Positions 33,637-42,393 of a DNA stretch of 64,000 nt are shown here, piece by piece. The notes under the pieces are model-generated. The model saw only the letters and a program-made list of their open reading frames with translations. It searched no databases and had not been told where the DNA came from. The translations under genes were made by a program, and so were the position numbers. The stretch's first letter is position 1. Every line of letters starts with the position of its first letter. The stretch is from CALKXV01 sp965228905 (GTDB lineage Bacteria; Pseudomonadota; Alphaproteobacteria; Rhodobacterales; Rhodobacteraceae): positions 124,001 to 188,000 of the forward strand of contig CBDDII010000002.1 in the NCBI GenBank assembly GCA_965228905.1, given 5' to 3'.

Positions 33637-36092
33637 TCCGACAGGGCTTTTTCGATGGTGGCCAGAAGCGCGGAAATGTCCTGCGGCGTATAGGGCAGCA
33701 CATGCCCGTTCGGGGCCGCGGTCAGGGTTTCGCCCTGCGCGCCGATGTCAAAGCCGATGACCGGCAGGCCGGTTGCCAGTGCTTCATGCGTCGCAAAGGA
33801 AAAAGTCTCGGGACAGACAGAGGGGATCAGCCAGGCGCCGATGCCGTGGGTGCGCGCAAGCTCCGCGATGTCTTCCTGCCGGTAGCCGCCGAGGACCGCG
33901 TGCGGCGCATTCAGACGGAACTGGCCGTCCATCTCACCGAATATGAAGAGCCTGCGTTTGCGAAGGTTTGCGGAAAGTGACGCCAGAACTGCGCCGCCTT
34001 TTGCCGCGTTGATGCTTCCCAGGACACCGATGTTCTGCCCGCCGGGTTCAAGCGGTTCGGGCAAATGGCCCGTCTGGTGCGGCCTGATCGAGATGCAGTG
34101 TCGCGCTTTCGGGTAGGCGCAGGCGAAAAGGTCTGCGCTTGACTGTGAGAATGCCCGGATCTCGGAGGCCCGGGCAATGACCGCCCCCCACAAGAGCCGC
34201 CAATCGGAATGGATAAGCGGGTTTGTCCCATCCACCTGGTGCGCCGGATCGCGCGTGTTCCGGTCCGGCACGCCGCGAAACAGGCCATCGCTGTCGAGAA
34301 GGTTCCAGGACGGGGAAATGGGGAAGAAGTCGTGCAACCGCATCTCGAACGGTGTGCCGGGGGTGAGAAGCCGCAGAAGAAAGCGCGGCACCGCCGCCGG
34401 TTCGGCGGCGCCCACGCCACAGGAATAAATGACCCTTCGCTTGCCAATGGGCTGAAGCAGGCGCATCACGAGATTTGGGTGCGCGACTTCGCCGATTTGC
34501 AGCGTGTCGCGCGTTCGAAGTTCTAGCCGCCAGGCGGCCGGGCCCCCGACGCGCAGGATGACGACGCCGGGGCAGCCGCCATCCAGATCAGCCTGGACTT
34601 CGCGCAAGAGGGCGGTTTCGGCCCCCCCGCCCAGGCTGTGCCCAAGGTAGATCGGCACGGTTCCATCTTCGGCCCCGATGTTGGCGATGGACAGGGCAAG
34701 GCGCGGGGCGGCGAGGGGATCGGTGCTGCACCAGGACTGAACGTCACTGTCGTAGGTGGGATAGCGCCGGGCGATTTCGGCGCTGGCAGCGCGGATGCGG
34801 GTCTTTTTCTTTTCACTTCCGAAACTTGCTGCGCCGCGATGGCCGACGAACAGAGTGCCGACACCGATGTTCCAGCCCCCGGCGCGTTTTGCCTTTTGGC
34901 ACCAGTCCACCTCTTCCCCGTAGCCGAGGCCGAAGGCGGTGTCGAACCCGCCAAGGCGATCCAGAAAAAGCCGGTTCATGGCCATGCAGAATCCGACGCC
35001 GGTTGGTAGCTGGGCGTGGGCGTGGCGGGGCGACAAGCCGCGTGCGACAGCGTCGATCCGGTCGATCGCCCGTTGGCTGGGCAGCGGGTTGTCGCCAAAG
35101 CGCGGCACCGAAAGGATCTCGGCCGCGTTCGACATGGGCGTTGCGCTGGCCACGCCCGGATCCGCCTCGATCGGGGCGAGGAGGCGCGGCACCCAGTTTT
35201 CGGGCGGAACCGTGTCGGTGTTCAACAGGATGACATGGCCGCGCGTGATCTGTCGCGCGGCATCAATTCCGGCGTTTGCGGCGGCGACGAAGCCCGTGTT
35301 TACAGGGAGTTGCAGGATTGTTGTGGCCTCGGGACAAGCGGCATGGTGGTCCTGCAAACGCGCTGTGATGCGTGGATCGTCCGAGCCGTCATCGACAAGA
35401 ATGAGGTGATGGGCGCAGCCGATTCGCACGTGGAAGGTGGACAAGAGCCTGTCGAGATCTTCGAATGCATTGAAGACCGGCACGACGATGGCAGGCGGAT
35501 GTCGTGGCTGGGCCGCCGGTTCGCCCTGGAACAGCCCGGCGGGCAAATATGTGCCTTCGATCTGGCGCGTGAGGCCAAGCCGTTTGCGGATGTCGCGGGC
35601 GATGTTCGGATCGTGCGAGCGGAGGTAGCCAAGGATGCCGCGCCACTCGCCCAGGATTTGTATCAGGACATGCGGCAAGGCGGCCTGACGCGCGCGCCTG
35701 CTGTCCTTTTCACTTGGCGGTCTGAGGTAGACACTTTCACGCACACCGTCAGAGATGCAGGTGATGTGGACAGCGGCCTCTGCGTTCGGGCGAGGCAGAG
35801 TCACGTCGAAGGGCGAAGCGGTGACATCATGTTCGGGGCGCGTGTCGATGGAAATCGTCACCCGGTCGCCGATGTGCTGGCCCGAGATCGCGACACTGTC
35901 TTTCTTCCACGTGACGGAGTGGACCCGGCCAAGTGCCCCGTCCGGCGCTCCGATAACCCGGCTGGCGGAGGTGCAGGCGGCCCTTTGATCGAGAAGGCGC
36001 GATATCAGGTTGCGGGCAAGGCGTGGCGCCTTGGCAAAGCGGGCGGGCAGCATGGGAACGCTATAGGGGCTTTTGGTTAAAGTATTCTTCAT
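33603..36092 (-). CDS. Bifunctional glycosyltransferase (GT2 plus GT4)
   Basis: The product, about 829 residues, fuses two transferases. A GT2 GT-A domain (about 200-450) has PAIVVPVFNAFEDLDRLLSTF, LILVDDGSDDP, the DxD-type LLNTDTVPP and a later GYGEEVDWCQKA. A GT4 GT-B domain (about 480-829) starts IYLGHSLGGGAETAL and carries the donor loop SVCPETFSFATHEALATGLPVIGFDIGAQGE. Such fusions act in capsule or LPS chain assembly. The start is uncertain: ATGs at 36125, 36092 and 36053 all lack a clear ribosome binding site. It is divergent from the phosphoglycosyltransferase gene. Confidence 0.83.
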   Translation of the reverse strand: MKNTLTKSPYSVPMLPARFAKAPRLARNLISRLLDQRAACTSASRVIGAPDGALGRVHSVTWKKDSVAISGQHIGDRVTISIDTRPEHDVTASPFDVTLPRPNAEAAVHITCISDGVRESVYLRPPSEKDSRRARQAALPHVLIQILGEWRGILGYLRSHDPNIARDIRKRLGLTRQIEGTYLPAGLFQGEPAAQPRHPPAIVVPVFNAFEDLDRLLSTFHVRIGCAHHLILVDDGSDDPRITARLQDHHAACPEATTILQLPVNTGFVAAANAGIDAARQITRGHVILLNTDTVPPENWVPRLLAPIEADPGVASATPMSNAAEILSVPRFGDNPLPSQRAIDRIDAVARGLSPRHAHAQLPTGVGFCMAMNRLFLDRLGGFDTAFGLGYGEEVDWCQKAKRAGGWNIGVGTLFVGHRGAASFGSEKKKTRIRAASAEIARRYPTYDSDVQSWCSTDPLAAPRLALSIANIGAEDGTVPIYLGHSLGGGAETALLREVQADLDGGCPGVVILRVGGPAAWRLELRTRDTLQIGEVAHPNLVMRLLQPIGKRRVIYSCGVGAAEPAAVPRFLLRLLTPGTPFEMRLHDFFPISPSWNLLDSDGLFRGVPDRNTRDPAHQVDGTNPLIHSDWRLLWGAVIARASEIRAFSQSSADLFACAYPKARHCISIRPHQTGHLPEPLEPGGQNIGVLGSINAAKGGAVLASLSANLRKRRLFIFGEMDGQFRLNAPHAVLGGYRQEDIAELARTHGIGAWLIPSVCPETFSFATHEALATGLPVIGFDIGAQGETLTAAPNGHVLPYTPQDISALLATIEKALSDQVDTRFRAAS

Positions 36093-36177
36093 GGACGGAT
36101 GATCGGCCGGTAAGGCTTTCGTCATGGGTATCTGCCAGTTTGTCCGCAAAATCCGAGCGGACAAGGCAGAGGCGAAA

Positions 36178-36906
36178 ATGATACGGCAGTTTACCCTGGA
36201 TCAGGTCATGGCATTGGTGCTTTTGCCTTTTGTCCTGGTCTTGCTGGGGCTGTTGTACCTGGTTGTCGTACCGCTTCAGGGTCGCCCCTTTTTCTTTGCC
36301 TCGCGGCGAATGCGTAGCATTGACGGGGAGTTTCTGCTGCTGAAGGTGCGCACGATGCACCCGGTCGATGCATCGGTCGATCAATCGGCGCTGGGTGGCG
36401 ATCAGAGTTGGCGGGTGACGCGAATCGGTGGCTTGCTGCGTCGCACGCGGTTGGATGAATTGCCTCAGATTTTAAACGTTTTGCGTGGCGACATTCGGTT
36501 CATCGGCCCGCGTCCGCCGCTTCGTCGCTACGTGGCGCTTTACCCCGAACTCTATGCGCGCGTTCTTGAAGACACGCTGCCCGGCATCACCGGGCTGGCC
36601 ACCGTTATTCTTCATGCGCGGGAGGAGCGGATTTTGTCCGCATGTCGGACTTCGGCAGAGACGGACAGGGTGTATCGTCGCCGGTGCATCCGGATAAAGG
36701 CGCGGCTGGATCTGATTTATCGCCGGCGGCGGGGCTGGGGCCTGAACGCCTTGATCCTGTGGTTGACACTGTCGCGGCTGTTGCCCGTGCGACGGCGGCA
36801 CGGGCGTCGGGTGGTGCCGCCAGATCTGCCCGTGGCGCAGCCGCATGTCCGGACATTCAAGCCGACGCCAACCAGCGCCGACGCTGTGTTTCGCGACGCG
36901 GCCTAG
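36178..36906 (+). CDS. Undecaprenyl-phosphate sugar phosphotransferase (bacterial sugar transferase)
   Basis: The 242-residue monotopic phosphoglycosyltransferase starts surface glycan synthesis by moving a sugar phosphate onto undecaprenyl phosphate. A hydrophobic N-terminal re-entrant helix (LVLLPFVLVLLGLLYLVVVPL) is followed by the signature KVRTMHP, then RTRLDELPQILNVLRGDIRFIGPRPPL containing the catalytic DE pair. The distal part (LPGITGLATV, YRRRCIRIKARLDLIYRRR) is typical. The ATG at 36178 has AGAGGCG upstream. It is the presumed initiating enzyme of the locus. Confidence 0.9.
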   Translation: MIRQFTLDQVMALVLLPFVLVLLGLLYLVVVPLQGRPFFFASRRMRSIDGEFLLLKVRTMHPVDASVDQSALGGDQSWRVTRIGGLLRRTRLDELPQILNVLRGDIRFIGPRPPLRRYVALYPELYARVLEDTLPGITGLATVILHAREERILSACRTSAETDRVYRRRCIRIKARLDLIYRRRRGWGLNALILWLTLSRLLPVRRRHGRRVVPPDLPVAQPHVRTFKPTPTSADAVFRDAA

Positions 36907-37008
36907 AGCGATGGCGAGGAAATCGGCAACGATTTCCGGCTTGGATATCGCGGCAAATCAATAAGATAGAGCCGAGTTCACGTTTCAGAAATCATGGACG
37001 AGGCTCTA
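36907..37008. repeat. Intergenic hairpin element between convergent genes
   Basis: GGAAATCG/CGATTTCC (36918-36937, 8-bp stem, 4-nt loop) is followed by TAGAGCC (36967-36973) and its complement GGCTCTA (37002-37008), the latter over the stop codon of the convergent gene. The block between them (TCACGTTTCAGAAATCATGG) looks like a conserved unit. The element may serve as a bidirectional terminator or be a family-specific intergenic repeat. Confidence 0.5.
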
Positions 37009-38004
37009 AAGCCGATTGAGCGCGGCGGCAAGCCAAAGCGCCAGCGTGCCCCGCCTGCGTTGCCGCAGGGCGCCAGACTTTCTGAGCGCGGCGAGGCGTT
37101 CGAACAAGCGGCCGTTTCGGGCGCGTTTGAAGTGATCCAGCGTGGCCATTGCGTCTTCTGTCAGCCAGGGCCTTGCGCGGTCGAGTGCCGCAATATTGCG
37201 GTGGTTCCAGAGCCGGAACTGGCCTTCGAAGAGGCGGCGGATGCGCAGGGCTTGCGCGGCAAGCGTGTCGTTGGCGCCGATCATGTTGTCGGCGTGCTGG
37301 CGATAGAGAAGCGTTGGCGTGCTGTCATAGAGGATCGTTCCCCCGGCACCCGAAATCAACTGATAGGCCCACCAGTCGTGGGACACGACCCCCGCCGCGC
37401 GAGGGGCGGAATCCTGAAGGATATCGAGGGCTGCGCGATTGAGGACCATCGTGTTGCCGCCGCCGATGCTTTGGACCAGCGCATTGGCAAAAGAGGGCGG
37501 TTTCCGGAACAGAAGTGAGTGCCTGCGTTTGCCAAGCGTGCTGTCGCAGATCGTGGTTCGGCTGACATAGATCGCGGGCTTGCCTTCGCCAACGGTTTTC
37601 AGATGAGACAGGGCGCGCGCCAGCTTGTGCTCCAGCCAGACATCGTCCTGATCGCAAAAGGCGGCATAGGGTACGAGCGGCCCGGCGTGGCAGGCAAGGG
37701 AAAGGAAATTGGCAACAAAACCGCGCCCTGGTCCGCGGGTGACCCAGATACGCCCGGGGGCGTGTTTCCTGGTGAAGGCGGCCAGTGGGGCGAACCAGTC
37801 GTCGCTGCTTCCGTCGTCCGACACGATCAGCGACCAGTCCTTGTGGCTTTGGTGCGCAAGGCTTTCCAACTGCTCTGGCAGGGTCGCGGCCCCGTTGAAC
37901 AGCCCCAAAAGGATGCAGACGTGATCCTTGCCGATGTCGCCGGGAATGGGGCCAAGCTGCGACGCCGCAGTGTGGTTAACGAAATCCTCAATGTTGCGCG
38001 TCAT
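37006..38004 (-). CDS. Family 2 glycosyltransferase
   Basis: The 332-residue GT-A enzyme has the family 2 start VCILLGLFNGAATLPEQLESLAHQSHKDWSLIVSDDGSSDD. A DxD-like YAAFCDQDDVWLEHKLARAL and a downstream GVVSHDWWAYQLISGAGG follow, typical of rhamnosyl-type GT2 enzymes. ATG 38004 overlaps the stop codon of the exporter permease gene by 4 nt (ATGA), so the two are co-translated. It probably elongates the exported polysaccharide. Confidence 0.87.
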   Translation of the reverse strand: MTRNIEDFVNHTAASQLGPIPGDIGKDHVCILLGLFNGAATLPEQLESLAHQSHKDWSLIVSDDGSSDDWFAPLAAFTRKHAPGRIWVTRGPGRGFVANFLSLACHAGPLVPYAAFCDQDDVWLEHKLARALSHLKTVGEGKPAIYVSRTTICDSTLGKRRHSLLFRKPPSFANALVQSIGGGNTMVLNRAALDILQDSAPRAAGVVSHDWWAYQLISGAGGTILYDSTPTLLYRQHADNMIGANDTLAAQALRIRRLFEGQFRLWNHRNIAALDRARPWLTEDAMATLDHFKRARNGRLFERLAALRKSGALRQRRRGTLALWLAAALNRL

Positions 38005-38822
38005 TTGTGGATCAACCCTTCCGCGTGACGTGCCAGCAACAACAGACCGAAGACCCCGAAACCGAGCCCAAGCATTACAACATAGATCGGCGCGGCATAA
38101 TCGGCCCCGTAGGTGGGGTAGAACCCGCGCCGCATCTCGCCGGTGATGTGAAACAACGGATTGAACCAAAGAAAGTCCCTGATCTCTTGCGGCAAATCCT
38201 CGAACACGAAAAACACGCCGGACATGATGAACAACGGACGTGTCGCCACCTGCCAAAGCCGTTCCCAGGCCGGGAAGGCCAGGAAGAGGTAGGCGTTCAA
38301 CAGCCCGATCCCGCCAGCCAGAAGCGCGGCAAGGGCGAGGGCCTGTGCAACGACCGGCGCGCTGATGCTTGCGCGGGTTTCAAAGCAAAGGAACAGGCCT
38401 GCGAAAACGATCGCCGCAATCACGAGATGGGTGAAAAGGTTCAACAGGAACCGCGCGGCGATCATGTCGAACAGGGTGAGGGCGCCAAAGTTCAAAAGCG
38501 GGCGGGAAAAACGGATGGCGGTCGCGGTTTTCAACGAGACATCGTGAAACAGCATATAGGGCAGATAGCCGGTGGCGTAGAACAGGGGAAAGCTGATCCC
38601 GAGCGTCGGCGAATGGAACGCCAGCGAAAAGGCGAAGGACAAGAGCGCGATGGCGGCAATCGGTTCCAGCAGCGCCCAGAGATAGCCGCCCGGCGACCGG
38701 CCATAGCTGGTGACCATTTCGCGCAGCATCAGGGCAAGGATCGCGCGGCCCGTGCCGTAACGGCGGGGCACCATCGGGGAAAGCGCGCCGGGCGCCAGAC
38801 TTGGGGCCGCAGGTGTCTGCAT
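38001..38822 (-). CDS. Polysaccharide ABC exporter permease (KpsM/Wzm type)
   Basis: The 273-residue ABC-2 membrane protein has about six transmembrane helices. Characteristic segments are ILALMLREMVTSYGRSPGGYLWALLEPIAAIALLSFAF, GYLPYMLFHDVSLKTATAI and FEDLPQEIRDFLWFNPLFHITGEMRRGFYPTY, as in KpsM/BexB. It would move finished polysaccharide across the inner membrane with the ATPase at 40044-40700. ATG 38822 is adopted; MVPRRYG at 38774 is an alternative. It is divergent from the KpsE-like gene by 52 bp. Confidence 0.9.
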   Translation of the reverse strand: MQTPAAPSLAPGALSPMVPRRYGTGRAILALMLREMVTSYGRSPGGYLWALLEPIAAIALLSFAFSLAFHSPTLGISFPLFYATGYLPYMLFHDVSLKTATAIRFSRPLLNFGALTLFDMIAARFLLNLFTHLVIAAIVFAGLFLCFETRASISAPVVAQALALAALLAGGIGLLNAYLFLAFPAWERLWQVATRPLFIMSGVFFVFEDLPQEIRDFLWFNPLFHITGEMRRGFYPTYGADYAAPIYVVMLGLGFGVFGLLLLARHAEGLIHK

Positions 38823-38874
38823 GGCGCGGGGTCTAGGCCCAAGGTATTGCAATTTCATCAACGGGGAGGCTGCG

Positions 38875-40047
38875 ATGGCCTTGTCGCATGAGGCGGAACC
38901 TTCGGTCCGCCTGACCGTCCTGCGCCCGCCCGCCGAACCAACCCGCCCAAGGGTGCGGCACATGGGCGTATTCGGAACCTTCCTTTTGGGGGTGGTCCTG
39001 CCCTTTGCCCTGGCCGCCTGGTATCTGTTCGCGGTGGCGGTAGAGCAATATGCCTCGACAGTCGGGTTCTCGGTGCGCAAGGAAGAGGTCGCATCGCCCA
39101 TCGAGTTGTTCGGCGGCATCGCGGATGTGGCCAGTACCGGATCGTCGGACAGCGACATTCTTTACGAGTTCATCCAAAGCCAGGAAATGGTCGCAGCCCT
39201 TGAGGCGCGGCTTGGCCTGTCGGGGTTATTCTCGAAACCCGATTTTGATCCCGTCTTTGCCTATGATCCGACCGGCACGATCGAAGACCTTTTGGAATAT
39301 TGGTCGCGTGTGGTGCGGATTTCCTATGACACCTCGACCGAGTTGATCGAGGTGCGCGTGCTGGCCTTCACGCCGGAGGATGCGCGCGACATAGCCACAG
39401 CCATTTTCGACGAAAGCGCATTGCTGGTGGATGAGTTGTCGGCCATTGCCCAGGCCGACACGATCACCTTCGCAAAGGACGAGGTTGACCGGGCGGTGGA
39501 GCGTCTGAAATCCGCGCGCGAGGCGATGACGGAGTTCCGTTCGCGCACGCAGATCGTCGATCCCAGTGCCGATCTGCAAGGGCAGATGGGGCTTTTGTCG
39601 ACGCTGGAACAGCAGTTGGCCGAGGCGCTGATAAGTGCCGATCTCTTGCGCGAAAGCACCCGGGCGAGCGATCCGCGCATCACCCAGGCCGAACGTCGGA
39701 TCGAGGTGATCGAGGCGCGGATCGAGGATGAGCGCCGCAAGCTGGGGGTCGGGGCCGGTGCGGGCGCGGGCGAGGATTACGCGACCCTTCTGGCGGAATA
39801 CGAACGGCTTGCCGTGGATCGCCAGTTTGCCGAACAGGCCTATACCGCCGCCCTTGCGACCTATGATCAGGCGCTGGCCGAAGCGCGGCGCAAGAGCAGG
39901 TATCTGGCGGCCTATATCCGCCCGACGCTGGCCGAAGCGTCGAAGTTTCCGAAGATCGAAGAGCTTTTGGCGATCACCGGTTTTGTTCTGCTGGCGGCCT
40001 GGGGCATTTGCGTGTTGATCTATTACTCGGTCCGGGATCGGCGATGA
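38875..40047 (+). CDS. Capsule export inner-membrane protein (KpsE/BexC/CtrB type)
   Basis: The 390-residue polysaccharide co-polymerase/export family protein has transmembrane helices near residues 33-55 and 365-385. Between them lies a long periplasmic coiled-coil domain (about 190-340). The segment EQYASTVGFSVRKEEV and the later YIRPTLAEASKFPKIEELL are typical. It bridges the ABC exporter to the outer membrane channel. GGGGAGG precedes the ATG. Its stop overlaps the start of the ATPase gene (ATGA). Confidence 0.9.
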   Translation: MALSHEAEPSVRLTVLRPPAEPTRPRVRHMGVFGTFLLGVVLPFALAAWYLFAVAVEQYASTVGFSVRKEEVASPIELFGGIADVASTGSSDSDILYEFIQSQEMVAALEARLGLSGLFSKPDFDPVFAYDPTGTIEDLLEYWSRVVRISYDTSTELIEVRVLAFTPEDARDIATAIFDESALLVDELSAIAQADTITFAKDEVDRAVERLKSAREAMTEFRSRTQIVDPSADLQGQMGLLSTLEQQLAEALISADLLRESTRASDPRITQAERRIEVIEARIEDERRKLGVGAGAGAGEDYATLLAEYERLAVDRQFAEQAYTAALATYDQALAEARRKSRYLAAYIRPTLAEASKFPKIEELLAITGFVLLAAWGICVLIYYSVRDRR

Positions 40048-40700
40048 TCCGGCTGATCGAACTGACCAAGTGTTTCTACAACGCAGGCGTCGAAACCCGC
40101 GTGGCCGATGCGATCAACCTGACTTTTCCGCCGGGCAAGATCGTGGGTCTTCTGGGCCGGAACGGGGCGGGGAAGTCCAGCCTTTTGCAGATGATCGCGG
40201 GCACCATGCGTCCGACCTCGGGCGAGGTTCTGGTGAATGGCCGGGTGTCCTGGCCGGTCGGCTTTGCCGGTGGATTCCACGGGGATCTTACGGGTTTGCA
40301 GAACACGCGCTTTGTCGCCCGCATCTATGGGGTCGACAGCGACCAACTGGCTGATTTCGTTGAAGGATACTCCGAGTTGGGCGCGCATTTCCGCCAGCCT
40401 GTGCGCAGTTACAGCCAGGGGATGCGGGCGCGGTTGGGGTTCGCGATTTCCATGGGTATCGCCTTTGACATCTATCTGATCGACGAGGTGACGGCGGTGG
40501 GCGATGCCGCCTTCCGCGAAAAATGCGAGGCGGCGTTGAGCGATCGGCTGGCGGGCCGCTCGGCGGTGGTGGTGTCCCATTCGCTTGGGTTCCTCAAACG
40601 GGTCTGCGACGCCGCGGTGGTGATGGAAGACGGGCAGGCGGCGTGGTTCGACGATGTTGGCGGCGCAATCCGGCGGCACCGCCAGATCATGGGGATCTAA
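40044..40700 (+). CDS. Polysaccharide ABC exporter ATPase (KpsT/Wzt type)
   Basis: The 218-residue ATPase has Walker A GRNGAGKSS at about 37-45, signature SQGMRARLGFAISMG, and Walker B IYLIDEVTAVGD, which is the form seen in KpsT. It lacks the C-terminal carbohydrate-binding extension of O-antigen Wzt proteins, so it resembles the capsule type. It partners the permease at 38001-38822. It converges with and overlaps the next gene by 4 nt. Confidence 0.93.
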   Translation: MIRLIELTKCFYNAGVETRVADAINLTFPPGKIVGLLGRNGAGKSSLLQMIAGTMRPTSGEVLVNGRVSWPVGFAGGFHGDLTGLQNTRFVARIYGVDSDQLADFVEGYSELGAHFRQPVRSYSQGMRARLGFAISMGIAFDIYLIDEVTAVGDAAFREKCEAALSDRLAGRSAVVVSHSLGFLKRVCDAAVVMEDGQAAWFDDVGGAIRRHRQIMGI

Positions 40701-41926
40701 TTGTCCTTGGTGGGTGCGCCGCCTTCGAACAATTGCACGGCGTCGTATCGTGGCGGATCGTCCTGCATCTGGAGGTGCAGGTCGTCGCCCTCATAGGGAT
40801 GGGCGCGGGCGAGCGCTTCGTCCACCTCGATCCCAAGGCCGGGGGCGGTCGGGGCGGGGATGTACCCGTTTTCGACACGGATGCCGTTCTTGATGAGGGC
40901 TGTGTGAAACGGGGTTTCAATGGTCTCGGCGATCAACAGGTTCGGGATCGCGACCGAAAGCTGGATGTTGGCCGCCCATTCCACCGGCCCGGCGTAAAGG
41001 TGCGGGGCCATCTGCGCGCCTGCCGCTTCGGCAAGGGTCGCGATCTTGCGCCCCTCCCATATCCCGCCCGCGCGCCCCAGGGCCGGTTGCAGGATCGCGG
41101 CCCCGGCGTTCAGCGCGGCGGCGAATTCCGTACAGGTGGTCAGGCGTTCGCCCGTGGCTACGGGGATCGAGGTTGCGCGCGCGACCTGTGCCAGGCTTTC
41201 GGGGGCATCCGGCGGCACGGGTTCTTCGAACCAGAGCGGATCGTAAGGTTCGATTGCCTTCGCCATGCGGATCGCGCCTGCGGGGGTGAACTGGCCGTGG
41301 GTGCCGAACAGCAAATCGGCGCGGGGGCCGACGGCTTCGCGGATACGGGCGCAGAACCGGGCAGAGGTTTCGATGTCATGAAGCGAGGGCTGGTGCCCGC
41401 CGCGCATCGTGTAGGGACCGGCGGGGTCGAATTTCACCGCCGTATAGCCTTGTTCGACAAGGGAAAGCGCGGCCTCGGCGGCCATGTCGGCATCCCCCCA
41501 GAAGGCGGGCAGGGGATGACGCTCCATCGGGTAGAGATAGGAATAGGCGCGCACGCTCTCGTTCATCTTGCCGCCGATCAGCGCCCAGACCGGGCAGTCG
41601 CGGTCTTTGCCCAGAATGTCCCAACAGGCGATTTCGAGACCCGAGAACGCGCCCATCACCGTCAGGTCGGGCCGTTGTGTGAAGCCGCTGGAGTACACGC
41701 GGCGGAACAGGCGTTCGATGTTGCAAGGGTCTTCGTTCGCGAAATAGCGCTCAAAGACATCGCGGATCACCGCTTCCATCGCGCGGGGGCCGATGGTCGA
41801 GGCATAGCATTCGCCCCAGCCGGTGATGCCGGTGTCGGTGGTCACCTTGACCAGTATCCAGTACCGCCCGCCCCAGCCGGGTGCGGGAGGGGCCGTGACA
41901 ATCACGTCAAGATCAGCGAGTTTCAC
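40697..41926 (-). CDS. Mandelate racemase/muconate lactonizing enzyme family protein
   Basis: This 409-residue enolase-superfamily enzyme probably dehydrates or isomerises a sugar acid. The N-terminal capping domain (GGRYWILVKVTTDTGITGWGECY) is followed by the barrel with YTAVKFDP, LWFEEPVPP and PVATGERLTT. Where many homologues have D-x-N/H-G for the first metal ligand, this protein reads LLFGTHGQF, so the ligand set may differ. The start is GTG 41926, with GGAG nine bases upstream. Neighbours do not reveal the substrate. Confidence 0.83.
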   Translation of the reverse strand: MKLADLDVIVTAPPAPGWGGRYWILVKVTTDTGITGWGECYASTIGPRAMEAVIRDVFERYFANEDPCNIERLFRRVYSSGFTQRPDLTVMGAFSGLEIACWDILGKDRDCPVWALIGGKMNESVRAYSYLYPMERHPLPAFWGDADMAAEAALSLVEQGYTAVKFDPAGPYTMRGGHQPSLHDIETSARFCARIREAVGPRADLLFGTHGQFTPAGAIRMAKAIEPYDPLWFEEPVPPDAPESLAQVARATSIPVATGERLTTCTEFAAALNAGAAILQPALGRAGGIWEGRKIATLAEAAGAQMAPHLYAGPVEWAANIQLSVAIPNLLIAETIETPFHTALIKNGIRVENGYIPAPTAPGLGIEVDEALARAHPYEGDDLHLQMQDDPPRYDAVQLFEGGAPTKDN

Positions 41927-41958
41927 CGCGAAACAACTCCTCGCACAAAGGGTGGGAC

Positions 41959-42390
41959 ATGTCGGGGCAGCCAATCACTATTCGCAACCTTGGTCCAGAG
42001 GATGCGCATATCCTTGATCGCGTGGCGAAGGGGGTGTTCGACAATCCGGTCGATCCGTCCTTTGCCTATGCTTTCCTTGCGACGCGGGTGAACGAGATCG
42101 TCGTGGCCCTTTCGGCAGGTGAGGTCGTGGGCTTTGCCAGCGGGACTGTCCTGATGCACCCCGACAAGCCGCGTGGGTTCTTCGTGAACGAGGTTGGTGT
42201 TGGAGATGATTTCCGGCGGCAGGGGATTGCCGGGCGGGTCTTGCGGCGGCTGGTGGAACTGGCCCGCGATCGCGGGTGCGAGGAAATCTGGCTGGCGACG
42301 GAAGAAGACAATGTTCCCGCGCGGGGTCTCTATCGCAAGGAGGGCGCGACAGAGACCGAAGGCATCGTCATGTATACCTTCGAAGATTGA
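41959..42390 (+). CDS. GNAT family acetyltransferase (AAC(3)-I-like subgroup)
   Basis: The 143-residue acetyltransferase has the acetyl-CoA motif VNEVGVGDDFRRQGIAGRVLRRLVELARDRGCEEIWLATEEDN, then ARGLYRKEGATE. This arrangement resembles AAC(3)-I-like enzymes, but resistance activity cannot be claimed from sequence. It is divergent from the enolase-family gene, 32 bp away. Confidence 0.8.
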   Translation: MSGQPITIRNLGPEDAHILDRVAKGVFDNPVDPSFAYAFLATRVNEIVVALSAGEVVGFASGTVLMHPDKPRGFFVNEVGVGDDFRRQGIAGRVLRRLVELARDRGCEEIWLATEEDNVPARGLYRKEGATETEGIVMYTFED

Positions 42391-42393
42391 GCC

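Noticed and set aside
40523..42091. A 522-codon plus-strand frame
   Set aside because: It overlaps the exporter ATPase and is antisense to the enolase-family gene, with no domain of its own.
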